From the NCBI RefSeq assembly GCF_001278035.1, contig NZ_CP009452.1, forward strand, positions 715,501-779,500: DNA of 64,000 nucleotides. The letters are read 5' to 3'. Each line of letters starts with the position of its first letter. Within the stretch, counting starts at the first letter, position 1. Below the pieces are notes generated by a model, which searched no databases, was not told where the DNA came from, and was given only the letters and a program-made list of their open reading frames with translations. Source of the stretch: Sphingopyxis sp. 113P3. Its GTDB lineage: Bacteria; Pseudomonadota; Alphaproteobacteria; Sphingomonadales; Sphingomonadaceae. The translations under genes and the position numbers were made by a program. Positions 18,968 through 25,778 of this stretch are shown piece after piece.

Positions 18968-18997
18968 CCTGCACCTCCGCCGGCGCGGGGGTGCAGG
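18968..18997 (+). other. Hairpin in the infB-rbfA gap next to the rbfA ribosome site
   Basis: CCTGCACC (18968-18975) pairs with GGTGCAGG (18990-18997) around a GC-rich 14-base loop. Its right arm shares bases with AGGAGG (18995-19000), the rbfA Shine-Dalgarno. No T-tract follows, so it is more likely a translation-modulating or RNA-stability element than a terminator. Confidence 0.4.
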
Positions 18998-19009
18998 AGG
19001 AATTGATCG

Positions 19010-19417
19010 ATGCGTCATAATGAGACCCAGTCCGGCCCCTCGGTCCGCGTGCTGCGCGTGGGCGAGCAGGTGCGTCATGTGCTGAGTGAAATCCTCCAGC
19101 GCGGCGACGTTCACGACGATGTGCTCGCATCGCACCCCGTCAGCGTGACCGAGGTTCGCATGTCGCCCGACCTGCGCCATGCGACCGTTTTCGTGAAGCC
19201 GCTGCTCGGCCGTGACGAGGATGCGGTGATCAAGGCGCTCAGGACCAATACGGCCTATCTCCAGCGCGAGGTCGCCCACCGCATCCGCATGAAATATGCA
19301 GCAAAGCTCAAATTTCTGCCCGATGAGAGCTTCGACGAAGCGAGCCATATCGAGAAACTGCTGCGCGATCCGAAGGTGGCGCGCGACCTGGGGCCCGCGG
19401 AGGAAAAGGACGCCTGA
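19010..19417 (+). CDS. rbfA: 30S ribosome-binding factor RbfA
   Basis: A 135-residue KH-fold protein that binds immature 30S subunits and aids 16S rRNA 5' end processing. Conserved features are [18 protein letters not shown], the core [19 protein letters not shown] and [26 protein letters not shown] sits 9 bases before the ATG. It is the last gene of the rimP operon here; in many relatives truB follows directly, but here about 5 kb separates them. Confidence 0.97.
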   Translation: MRHNETQSGPSVRVLRVGEQVRHVLSEILQRGDVHDDVLASHPVSVTEVRMSPDLRHATVFVKPLLGRDEDAVIKALRTNTAYLQREVAHRIRMKYAAKLKFLPDESFDEASHIEKLLRDPKVARDLGPAEEKDA

Positions 19418-19455
19418 CGTCTACTTTCACGACATCGGTTGAACTCGGATAGCGA

Positions 19456-20880
19456 TTATTCAGCTCGCTTGATCCCCGCCGCTGACTCCAGTTCGACCAG
19501 CGCGTCCTCGAGATAATCGATCATCCGCTGCGCATGTGGGACGCTGCGGCGGCAGGCGGTGATGCCAAAGTCGATATTCTTGTTGTTGGAAACCTGCGTG
19601 ATGTTCATCGCCATCCCGTCAACGGGGATGCTCGCGGGATACATGCCATCGAGCCGCGCCCCGTTCCAGTACATCTGCTCGCGCGGTCCGGGTACGTTGG
19701 AGATGGTGGCCGAATAGGCCGGGAACTTGTCGGCGGTGCGGGTGAGCGCGGTCAGCAGCTGCGGGACGCTGGTGATCGCGGTATAGATCTGGATCTGCTG
19801 GGCGGTCATCGCGCGCAGCTGCGCCTTTGCGGCGTTCATCGACGCCTGGATGGCGGCCATCCGCTCGACAGGGTCGTCGATATTGGTCGCGAGATTGGCG
19901 GTAACCGAGGCGACCGAATTTCCCGAATCGACATCGTCCTTGGGGCGGATCGACACCGGCGCCATCGCCTTGAGGGGCTTGTCGGGCAGCTCGTTCAACG
20001 ATTGGAGATATTTGCGCATCGCGCCCGCGCACATGCCAAGCACCGCGTCGTTGATCGTCCCGTCATAGGCTTTGCCGACGGCCCGGACGCGCTCGAGCGA
20101 CCAGCTTTGCGCAACGAAGCGGCGCGCGCCGGTGATGTTGCGGTTGAAACTGGTCCGCGGCACGCCGGTAAAGGGGGTGGCAAGGCCATCCCCGCCGAGA
20201 CCGAACAACGCGGCGGCATATTGGTTGAGCGCCTTTGTCACGCCGACGCTGTTGCCCCATTGCTCCTTCAGGAAGTCGCCGATCGCCTTGATGTCGGTCA
20301 GGTTCGCAAGCAATGGCTTCGGCTTGGGGGTCGGGAACCTGCGCTTGTAAGCCTCATAGGCTTCGACCGAGAGCGGCGAGCAGGCGCGCCGCTCGGAAGG
20401 GTCGGTGGAGAGCATCGAATTGTAGAAATGGATGCTCGCGGCGCCGTCCATCAGCGCATGATGAATCTTCTTGAAGGTTGCGATCTGGCGGTTCGGCAAG
20501 CCCGAGATGAGCGTAATCTCCCACAAGGGCCGGGTGCGGTCGAGCAGCCCCGAATGAAGACGCGAGGCGAGCTCGAACATCTCGCGGTAGCGCCCCGGCT
20601 TCGGCAGCGCCGCGGCGCGGACATGGTAGTGCATGTCGATATCGCGGTCGGGCTCGAGCCGGATCGGACCATATTGCCCAAGCGGGGTCAATTTCAGGAC
20701 TTCGCTGAACGGGCGCCGCAGCCCTCCGGGCTGACGGAGCAAGGCGAGCTGTTCGTTCAGCCATTCGGTCTCGTCGACATCGTCGGGAAGGGTGTAGAGA
20801 TTGATGCCGCCAATGTGCATCGGCATTTCGCGGCTTTCCCCCCACAGGAACATTGCGTCGGTCACCGGCATCAGCCGCAT
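19456..20880 (-). CDS. Wax ester synthase / diacylglycerol acyltransferase family (WS/DGAT)
   Basis: A 474-residue acyl-CoA-dependent O-acyltransferase that can make wax esters or triacylglycerol from fatty alcohols or diacylglycerol. The catalytic HHxxxDG motif is HHALMDG near residue 139, and the N-terminal MPVTDAMFLWGE and PLWEITLISGL segments are typical. The C-terminal NVPGPREQMYWNGARLDGMYP is the usual WS/DGAT signature. It is probably membrane-associated or cytosolic. The start is preceded, 8 bases upstream, by an uninterrupted run of nine G acting as the ribosome site. It is convergent with rbfA, with only 38 bases between. Confidence 0.93.
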   Translation of the reverse strand: MRLMPVTDAMFLWGESREMPMHIGGINLYTLPDDVDETEWLNEQLALLRQPGGLRRPFSEVLKLTPLGQYGPIRLEPDRDIDMHYHVRAAALPKPGRYREMFELASRLHSGLLDRTRPLWEITLISGLPNRQIATFKKIHHALMDGAASIHFYNSMLSTDPSERRACSPLSVEAYEAYKRRFPTPKPKPLLANLTDIKAIGDFLKEQWGNSVGVTKALNQYAAALFGLGGDGLATPFTGVPRTSFNRNITGARRFVAQSWSLERVRAVGKAYDGTINDAVLGMCAGAMRKYLQSLNELPDKPLKAMAPVSIRPKDDVDSGNSVASVTANLATNIDDPVERMAAIQASMNAAKAQLRAMTAQQIQIYTAITSVPQLLTALTRTADKFPAYSATISNVPGPREQMYWNGARLDGMYPASIPVDGMAMNITQVSNNKNIDFGITACRRSVPHAQRMIDYLEDALVELESAAGIKRAE

Positions 20881-20888
20881 CGGCGGTT

Positions 20889-20897
20889 CCCCCCCCC
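20889..20897 (-). promoter_or_regulatory. Homopolymeric G9 tract in the WS/DGAT ribosome-binding position
   Basis: Nine consecutive C on the plus strand (20889-20897), read as G9 in the mRNA, end 8 bases before the ATG at 20880. The run is the only Shine-Dalgarno candidate. Such tracts are prone to slippage. Confidence 0.45.
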
Positions 20898-20914
20898 TAT
20901 CGCATCATGCGCGC

Positions 20915-20942
20915 AGCATGACAGCGCGCGGCGGCGTGTCAA
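20915..20942 (-). promoter_or_regulatory. Putative WS/DGAT promoter
   Basis: Read on the minus strand: TTGACA (20942-20937), 16-base spacer, CATGCT (20920-20915). The -35 is perfect and the -10 is weak. It lies between the WS/DGAT start and the DUF1971 stop. Confidence 0.4.
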
Positions 20943-20970
20943 GAAAGGGCAGGAGCCAAAGGAGCTGCGT

Positions 20971-21291
20971 TCAGGCTGCCTCGGGCGCGCCGGGTGCGCA
21001 AAAGGCGATCTCGATCGTTACGGCTCCGTGCCGTTCAAGATGATGCGGGACACAGGGCGGGATCAACATGGTATCGCCGGACTTGAGCAGGCGCGACCCG
21101 CCCCCTTCATCATCCCAGTGGAAACGGATCGAGCCGGCAAGGACCGTGAGCAGCCCCCATGCCCCGACTTTCAGATCGTGGCGGCGGAGCAGGCCGGCCG
21201 GGATCTCGCCTGCACCAAATGGCCCGATCCTCCGGTAGGCGCGCGCCCCCGAGGGGAGGGCGGGCCCGCGTTCGGCGATTGGCGCCGCCAT
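20971..21291 (-). CDS. DUF1971 (YeaR/TehB-like cupin) protein
   Basis: A 106-residue single-domain protein of the DUF1971 family, the fold shared by E. coli YeaR and the tail of some TehB tellurite-resistance proteins. Matching stretches are PAGLLRRHDLKVGAWGLLTV, RFHWDDEGG and SGDTMLIPPCVPHHLE, the last like the closing strand of a cupin barrel. In E. coli yeaR is controlled by nitrate and the NO sensor NsrR, which agrees with its place here downstream of a haemoglobin gene and a divergent NsrR-like regulator. It starts 2 bases after the preceding gene's stop, so the three minus-strand genes look like one transcript. Confidence 0.82.
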   Translation of the reverse strand: MAAPIAERGPALPSGARAYRRIGPFGAGEIPAGLLRRHDLKVGAWGLLTVLAGSIRFHWDDEGGGSRLLKSGDTMLIPPCVPHHLERHGAVTIEIAFCAPGAPEAA

Positions 21292-21293
21292 GG

Positions 21294-21707
21294 TCAGAAG
21301 CCAGCGGCGGCGCGGGTGATGAAGAAGGTCACGCCAAGAAAGGCGAAACCAGCCGGTACTGCGAGAATTTGCGCTGCGACACTGCGCCGGTCCATCGGAC
21401 CGGTCCAGGTCTCAAGCAGACCATCGGTGCGATCGAGCGGCGAATCATGTTCGGCGCCTTTTTGCGCATGGAGGAGCTTGGCTGTTCCGAAGAACATGAG
21501 CATGTAGAGGCCGGAAATGACGAGCATCATCACGGTCGCTGCATCACGTCCGGTTGCCGCAAAGATGCCGAGGAAAAAGATCGCGTAGCAGGCGAACATG
21601 GTCTGCCAGGCCGCGCGCGGGAGCTGGAAACCCGCCTGGCTGCCGCTCGTTTCATAAGGATCGTTCGAGCGATAGGCCGGTGGGGGCAGGGGCGGGCGGT
21701 CAGACAT
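21294..21707 (-). CDS. Small membrane protein of the NO-response cluster
   Basis: A 137-residue protein with no family I can name. The Pro-rich N-terminus (MSDRPPLPPPAYRSNDPYET) is followed by three hydrophobic segments: WQTMFACYAIFFLGIFAA, ATVMMLVISGLYMLMFF and, after a polar loop, AQILAVPAGFAFLGVTFFIT. ATG 21707 has GGAG 7-8 bases upstream and overlaps the haemoglobin stop by 8 bases, so it should be co-translated with it. An upstream ATG at 21731 is in frame but less likely. Its position between a haemoglobin and a YeaR-like gene suggests a role in nitrosative stress; that is inference only. Confidence 0.75.
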   Translation of the reverse strand: MSDRPPLPPPAYRSNDPYETSGSQAGFQLPRAAWQTMFACYAIFFLGIFAATGRDAATVMMLVISGLYMLMFFGTAKLLHAQKGAEHDSPLDRTDGLLETWTGPMDRRSVAAQILAVPAGFAFLGVTFFITRAAAGF

Positions 21708-22179
21708 CGGGCAACTCCACTTTCTTCGCAAGAGGATCGCTGCGGTCGCGGTGAACCCAGATGCCGGTGAGCAGGCTTTCGGCTATCATCCGTGCCTTCG
21801 CGCCGACATGGCGGACCGCCTCGGGGGTGGGAGCGATATCGTCGAGCGTCCGGTAGAAGAGCCGCAGCCATTGCTGGAAATGCTCCTGCCCGATCGTCGG
21901 GATCGCCAAATGTTTCATCATCGGGTTGCCGGTGAAATTGCCGGCGCTCAAGAGGATCGTCTGCCAGAAGCGGTTCATCTGGCCGAGATGTTTCGGCCAG
22001 TCATCGATCCGCTCGTCGAAGATCGGGCCGAGCATCGCGTCCTCGCGCACCGACGCATAGAAGCGGTCGACCATCTCGGCGATGAAAGCTTCGTCGATCC
22101 CCATCGCATAGGCTTCGGCCCGCCGCTCCTCGCGGGCAGCGATCGCGTGGGGGTGAGCCTGAACCGTTCGTGTCGTCAT
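21700..22179 (-). CDS. Group III truncated haemoglobin
   Basis: A 159-residue 2-over-2 globin. The region IDEAFIAEMVDRFYASVRED, then FWQTILLSAGNFTGNPMMKH and IPTIGQEHFQQWLRLF match group III (trHbP) globins; the His of EHFQQWL (about residue 100) is the expected proximal haem ligand. Group III globins are linked to NO or oxygen chemistry in microaerobic bacteria. The N-terminal 25 residues are an extension beyond the globin fold. It is divergent from the nsrR-like gene across an 83-base gap that holds an NsrR-type operator, so NO induction is likely. It overlaps the next gene by 8 bases. Confidence 0.92.
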   Translation of the reverse strand: MTTRTVQAHPHAIAAREERRAEAYAMGIDEAFIAEMVDRFYASVREDAMLGPIFDERIDDWPKHLGQMNRFWQTILLSAGNFTGNPMMKHLAIPTIGQEHFQQWLRLFYRTLDDIAPTPEAVRHVGAKARMIAESLLTGIWVHRDRSDPLAKKVELPDV

Positions 22180-22196
22180 CTGTCTACCGACTCTTT

Positions 22197-22219
22197 ATTG
22201 GGCATTTGAAATACCTCTT
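22197..22219. promoter_or_regulatory. Putative NsrR operator
   Basis: The right 18 bases GCATTTGAAATACCTCTT (22202-22219) match the published-type NsrR consensus half GYATTTNAAATRCATCTT at all but one position; the left five bases are degenerate. It sits in the gap between the haemoglobin and nsrR starts. The consensus is recalled from enterobacterial and Neisseria NsrR studies. Confidence 0.6.
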
Positions 22220-22227
22220 TAAGCGGG

Positions 22228-22256
22228 TTGCCGATAAAAGCAATATCTAATATACC
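22228..22256 (+). promoter_or_regulatory. Putative nsrR promoter (leaderless)
   Basis: TTGCCG (22228-22233), 17-base spacer, TATACC (22251-22256). A start site about 7 bases downstream would coincide with the ATG at 22263, giving a leaderless mRNA; no ribosome site is present. The -10 is overlapped by a second, weaker copy of the operator-like sequence. Confidence 0.45.
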
Positions 22257-22260
22257 TATT
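22245..22260. promoter_or_regulatory. Second, degenerate NsrR-like site
   Basis: ATCTAATATACCTATT shares TATACCT-TT with the first site. Its centre is 41 bases from the first centre, about four helical turns. It covers the presumed -10 of nsrR, as expected for autorepression. Confidence 0.35.
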
Positions 22261-22262
22261 TT

Positions 22263-22694
22263 ATGAAGCTCAGCCTCCACAGCGATTATGCCCTGCGCAT
22301 CCTCATGGCCCTCGCCGCAACCGGGCGACAGATGTCGGTCGACGAGATCGCGGGCCAATACGGCATTTCGCGCAATCATCTCGCCAAGGTCGCGCAGCGG
22401 CTGCAGGCGCTTGGCTACGTGCGCGCGCAGCGCGGCCGCGGCGGCGGGTTGACGCTCGCGCGTGATCCCGAGACGGTGATTGTCGGTTCGGTGGTGCGCG
22501 AGTTCGAAAACCTGGAAGGGCTGGTCGAGTGCATGGCCGCAGCAACCTCGCGCTGCCCGGTTCGGGGCAGCTGCGGGCTGCAGGGGGCCTTGGGCGGGGC
22601 TCTCGCGGCGTTTCTGAAGCACCTCGACGGCTACCGGCTAAGCGAACTGGTCCCCCAGCCGGATCGCTTTCGCGCGCTCCTCGGCGCCGCCTGA
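22263..22694 (+). CDS. nsrR: Rrf2-family iron-sulfur regulator, NsrR-like
   Basis: A 143-residue Rrf2 regulator. The winged helix-turn-helix occupies residues 1-70 (MKLSLHSDYALRILMALA, DEIAGQYGISRNHLAKV, then the wing RGRGGGLTLAR). Three Cys at 90, 98 and 104 lie in VECMAAATSRCPVRGSCGL, a spacing close to the Fe-S ligands of NsrR. NsrR represses NO-detoxification genes until NO destroys its cluster. The divergent haemoglobin operon and the operator in the gap fit this identity better than IscR. No ribosome site precedes the ATG. Confusion with other Rrf2 members remains possible. Confidence 0.88.
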   Translation: MKLSLHSDYALRILMALAATGRQMSVDEIAGQYGISRNHLAKVAQRLQALGYVRAQRGRGGGLTLARDPETVIVGSVVREFENLEGLVECMAAATSRCPVRGSCGLQGALGGALAAFLKHLDGYRLSELVPQPDRFRALLGAA

Positions 22695-22737
22695 TTTTCA
22701 AGTTGCGCGCCCGCCTCAAGTCGGTATCGCATCGCCC

Positions 22738-23340
22738 ATGGCGAAGCTCTATTTCTATTATGCCAGCATGAACGCGGGCAAGTCGACGACGCTGCTCCAG
22801 GCAGATTTCAACTATCGCGAGCGCGGGATGGAAACGATGCTCTGGACCGCGGCGCTCGACGACCGCTATGGCGCCGGGCAGATCACCAGCCGCATCGGCC
22901 TGCTCGCCGAAGCGCACAGGTTCGACCCCGACAGCAATTTGTGGGCGGGGGTGAAGGCCGAGCACGCCAAACGCCCGCTTGCCTGCGTGCTCGTCGACGA
23001 AGCGCAATTTCTCTCGCGCGCGCAGGTTCTTGATCTTGCCCGGCTGGCTGACGAGGCCAATATTCCCGTGCTCTGCTACGGCCTGCGCACCGACTTTGCG
23101 GCCAATCTCTTTCCCGGCTCGGCCGCCCTGCTGGGCCTTGCTGACGCGCTCGTCGAACTGAAGGCGGTGTGCGAATGCGGGCGCAAGGCGACGATGAACC
23201 TGCGCGTCGATGAAGCTGGCCGCGCGGTGGTCGAGGGCGCGCAGACCGAGATTGGCGGCAACGACCGCTACGTCGCGATGTGCCGGCGCCATTTCATGGA
23301 AAAGCGCCGGCAGGCGGCTGAAGTGCTCGCCGATGCTTGA
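22738..23340 (+). CDS. tdk: Thymidine kinase
   Basis: A 200-residue type II thymidine kinase that phosphorylates thymidine to dTMP in the salvage pathway. The P-loop ASMNAGKSTTLLQ is at residues 9-21, the Walker B-like LVDEAQFLSRAQV near 85, and the lasso GLRTDFAANLFPGS follows. Zinc ligands are partly visible as CECGRKA and the late CRRHF. The length is typical. It follows nsrR by 43 bases on the same strand and its last 8 bases overlap the acetyltransferase start, so they are probably co-expressed. Confidence 0.96.
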   Translation: MAKLYFYYASMNAGKSTTLLQADFNYRERGMETMLWTAALDDRYGAGQITSRIGLLAEAHRFDPDSNLWAGVKAEHAKRPLACVLVDEAQFLSRAQVLDLARLADEANIPVLCYGLRTDFAANLFPGSAALLGLADALVELKAVCECGRKATMNLRVDEAGRAVVEGAQTEIGGNDRYVAMCRRHFMEKRRQAAEVLADA

Positions 23341-23872
23341 CCGCCTGTACGCCGAGCTGGCCGAGGGCGACACCAGGCTCGTCAAGCTTGCCGAAGAGCA
23401 TCGGGAGGCACTGCGCGCTGCGTGCGCTGCCGACCCCGACATCTGGCACATCTACGCCTCGAGTTTCGATCCTCAGCATTTTGACGCAGCCTTCACCGGG
23501 CTGCTCGCGAAGCCTGGCTGGATGCCCTACGCGGTGCTCGCCGGCGCGCGGCTCGTCGGCATGACGGCCTGGTTGAGGGCGGACGTTCCAGCGCAAACGG
23601 TCGAGATCGGAGGCAGTTATATTCAACCCGACGTGCGCGGCACCGGGTTGAATGGGCGTGTGAAGCGGCTGATGCTGGGCCATGCCTTTGCGGTCGGGTT
23701 CCGCCGCGTCGAGTTTCGTATCGACGAGCGCAACAAGCGTAGCCAGGCGGCGGTCTCAAAGCTCGGCGCGACGAAGGAAGGCGTGCTTCGGGCGGAACGC
23801 ATCACCTGGACCGGGCATGTTCGCGACACGGGACTTTGGTCCGTGCTCGCCGCGGAGTGGGAAGGCGCCTGA
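23333..23872 (+). CDS. GNAT-family N-acetyltransferase
   Basis: A 179-residue acetyltransferase of the RimJ/RimL-like type. After an N-terminal beta-strand region come VEIGGSYIQPDVRGTGLNGR, containing the acetyl-CoA-binding R/QxxGxG-like loop, and FRIDERNKRSQAAVSKLGA, the typical Asn/Ser-rich C-terminal part. The substrate may be a small molecule or a protein N-terminus. ATG 23333 overlaps the tdk stop; the longer frame back to 23210 lies inside tdk and is rejected. Confidence 0.85.
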   Translation: MLDRLYAELAEGDTRLVKLAEEHREALRAACAADPDIWHIYASSFDPQHFDAAFTGLLAKPGWMPYAVLAGARLVGMTAWLRADVPAQTVEIGGSYIQPDVRGTGLNGRVKRLMLGHAFAVGFRRVEFRIDERNKRSQAAVSKLGATKEGVLRAERITWTGHVRDTGLWSVLAAEWEGA

Positions 23873-23936
23873 GCTTTCCCAGGTAGACAGGGGCGCGGTC
23901 AGCGCCCGTTCAGCCACACCGTGCTAGAAGCCGTCC

Positions 23937-24353
23937 ATGAGACAGAAACTCGCACTCTCCCTGGCCGCCATGCTGCTTCCCCTTTCGGCAGCGGCGGCCG
24001 ACGAGCCTCAAAAGGCGCCGCGCGAGATCGGTGCCGAGGCCAGCATTGCCTTTCCAGGGGACACGACAATCCGCAACTGGCGCGCCGACCGCGAGCGCGG
24101 CATCTGGGTGCAGGATCGCCGCGGCGATTGGTATTATGGGCTGTTTGCAGGAATCTGCCGCGACGTCGATTTCGCGCAGGCGATTGGTTTCGACACCCGC
24201 GGACAGGCGCGCCTCGACCGCTTTGCTACTCTCCTCGTGCGCGGCGAACGCTGCCCGCTCGTCTCCTTCGTAAACGCTGAACCGCCGCCCTCGAAGGCGG
24301 AGCGCGACAGGACGAAGGACACGGCCGATGCGAAGGTTGCGCCCGCAAATTGA
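23937..24353 (+). CDS. DUF6491-like secreted protein
   Basis: A 138-residue periplasmic protein. The signal peptide is MRQKLALSLAAMLLPLSAAAA. The mature domain has FPGDTTIRNWRADRERGIWV, WYYGLFAGICRDVDFAQAIG and LLVRGERCPLVSF; the pattern of Trp-Tyr-x-x-Leu, one Cys in each half and a central IGFDT resembles DUF6491 proteins of sphingomonads and xanthomonads. The two Cys probably form a disulfide. The function is unknown. A charged tail ends the protein. It is transcribed toward truB, 32 bases away. Confidence 0.7.
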   Translation: MRQKLALSLAAMLLPLSAAAADEPQKAPREIGAEASIAFPGDTTIRNWRADRERGIWVQDRRGDWYYGLFAGICRDVDFAQAIGFDTRGQARLDRFATLLVRGERCPLVSFVNAEPPPSKAERDRTKDTADAKVAPAN

Positions 24354-24385
24354 CAATCCGCATCGCAACCGCTTAGCGGCGGCGG

Positions 24386-25288
24386 ATGAACGGCTGGATC
24401 ATTCTCGATAAACCGGTGGGGCTTGGCTCGACGCAGGCGGTGGGCGCCGTCAAGCGCGTGTGCCGCGAGGCCGGGCTCGGCAAGGTCAAGGTCGGCCATG
24501 GCGGCACGCTCGATCCCTTGGCATCCGGGGTCTTGCCGATTGCGCTCGGCGAAGCGACCAAGCTCACCGGGCGGATGCTCGATGCGAGCAAGGTTTATGA
24601 CTTCACCGTGGCTTTTGGCACCGAGACTGCGGGGCTCGACGCCGAGGGCGAAGTGGTCGCGGTGAGCGAGGTGCGACCCACACTTTGCGAGATCGCCGCG
24701 GTGCTGCCGCGCTTCACCGGCGACATCGAACAGGTGCCCCCCGCCTTTTCGGCCATCAAGGTCGATGGCGAACGCGCGTACGACCGCGCGCGCAAGGGCG
24801 AGCGGTTCGAGATGAAGGCGCGGGGCGTGACGATCTACAGTCTTCATGTCGAGGATAAGGGAGCAGGCGAAGGCGAGAGACTGGAGGCGCTGACCTTCAC
24901 GGCCCATGTCTCGAAGGGCACCTATATTCGCAGTCTCGCCCGCGATATTGCGCATGCCGTCGGCAGCGTCGGTCATGTCACCATGCTCCGCCGCACCAAA
25001 GCGGGACCTTTCACGCTGGATGACGCGATTTCGCTGGACAAATTGAACGCTTTCGGCCAAGGGGCCGCGCAATCAGAGATTATTCTGCCGCTCGAGGCAG
25101 GGCTGGTCGACATCCCGGCTCTGGACCTTTCCCCGGAAGCGGCAGGGGCGATCCGACAGGGTCGCGTCTGGACCGGGGTAAGCACGCACGACGGGCTCTA
25201 CTGGGGGCGGGACGGCGAATGTCGCCCGATTGCCCTGATAGAAGTTTCGGCGGGAACGCTGAAAGTCGTGCGGGGCTTCAATCTTTAA
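24386..25288 (+). CDS. truB: tRNA pseudouridine-55 synthase TruB
   Basis: A 300-residue enzyme that converts U55 of the tRNA T-loop to pseudouridine. The N-terminal GWIILDKPVGLGSTQAVGAV and the catalytic motif GHGGTLDPLASGVLPIALGE, whose Asp is the nucleophile, are diagnostic; KVYDFTVAFGTET and SKGTYIRSLARDIA follow. The C-terminal PUA-like region is short. It belongs to the truB-rpsO-pnp group that usually continues from rbfA. Confidence 0.97.
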   Translation: MNGWIILDKPVGLGSTQAVGAVKRVCREAGLGKVKVGHGGTLDPLASGVLPIALGEATKLTGRMLDASKVYDFTVAFGTETAGLDAEGEVVAVSEVRPTLCEIAAVLPRFTGDIEQVPPAFSAIKVDGERAYDRARKGERFEMKARGVTIYSLHVEDKGAGEGERLEALTFTAHVSKGTYIRSLARDIAHAVGSVGHVTMLRRTKAGPFTLDDAISLDKLNAFGQGAAQSEIILPLEAGLVDIPALDLSPEAAGAIRQGRVWTGVSTHDGLYWGRDGECRPIALIEVSAGTLKVVRGFNL

Positions 25289-25313
25289 GCCATGATGTTC
25301 GAGGAAAGTGATT

Positions 25314-25583
25314 ATGTCGATTACCGCCGAGCGTAAAGCCGAAGTCATCCAGGACAATGCCCGCGCAAAGGGGGACACCGGTTCGCCAGAAGTCCAGGTT
25401 GCGATCCTCACGGACCGCATCAACACGCTGACCGAGCATTTCAAGACGCACCACAAGGACAATCACAGCCGCCGCGGGCTGCTGATGATGGTCAACAAGC
25501 GTCGCAGCCTGCTCGACTATCTCCGCAAGAAGGATGAGGGTCGCTATCAGGCACTGATCGCAAAGCTCGGTCTTCGCAAATAA
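25314..25583 (+). CDS. rpsO: 30S ribosomal protein S15
   Basis: An 89-residue primary 16S rRNA-binding protein. The sequence [20 protein letters not shown] and [19 protein letters not shown] is typical throughout. ATG 25314 is used rather than GTG 25308 because GAGGA (25301-25305) is well spaced and MSITAERK is the family start. It lies 25 bases after truB and is followed by a strong terminator. S15 autoregulation of its leader is known in E. coli but no specific element is visible here. Confidence 0.98.
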   Translation: MSITAERKAEVIQDNARAKGDTGSPEVQVAILTDRINTLTEHFKTHHKDNHSRRGLLMMVNKRRSLLDYLRKKDEGRYQALIAKLGLRK

Positions 25584-25593
25584 GATTTCGAAG

Positions 25594-25625
25594 GCGGCCC
25601 CGGGCTCCGGGGCCGCTTTCATTTT
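25594..25625 (+). terminator. Intrinsic terminator after rpsO
   Basis: GCGGCCCCGG (25594-25603) pairs perfectly with CCGGGGCCGC (25607-25616) around GCT, followed by TTTCATTTT. It ends the truB-rpsO transcript; pnp must have its own promoter or rely on readthrough. Confidence 0.85.
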
Positions 25626-25778
25626 ATCCGTTCGCGTGAACGGAGTTGGAGGAACAGTCGCAATCCGGCGACGGTTTCGCAAGCAAGGGGCCAAGAAACG
25701 CCCCGTACCGCCCCGGGCCGGACTGCCCGGACACAGAGGCCCCGCCCGGCATAGGGCCCGGCGGGCGAAGGAAAATCC

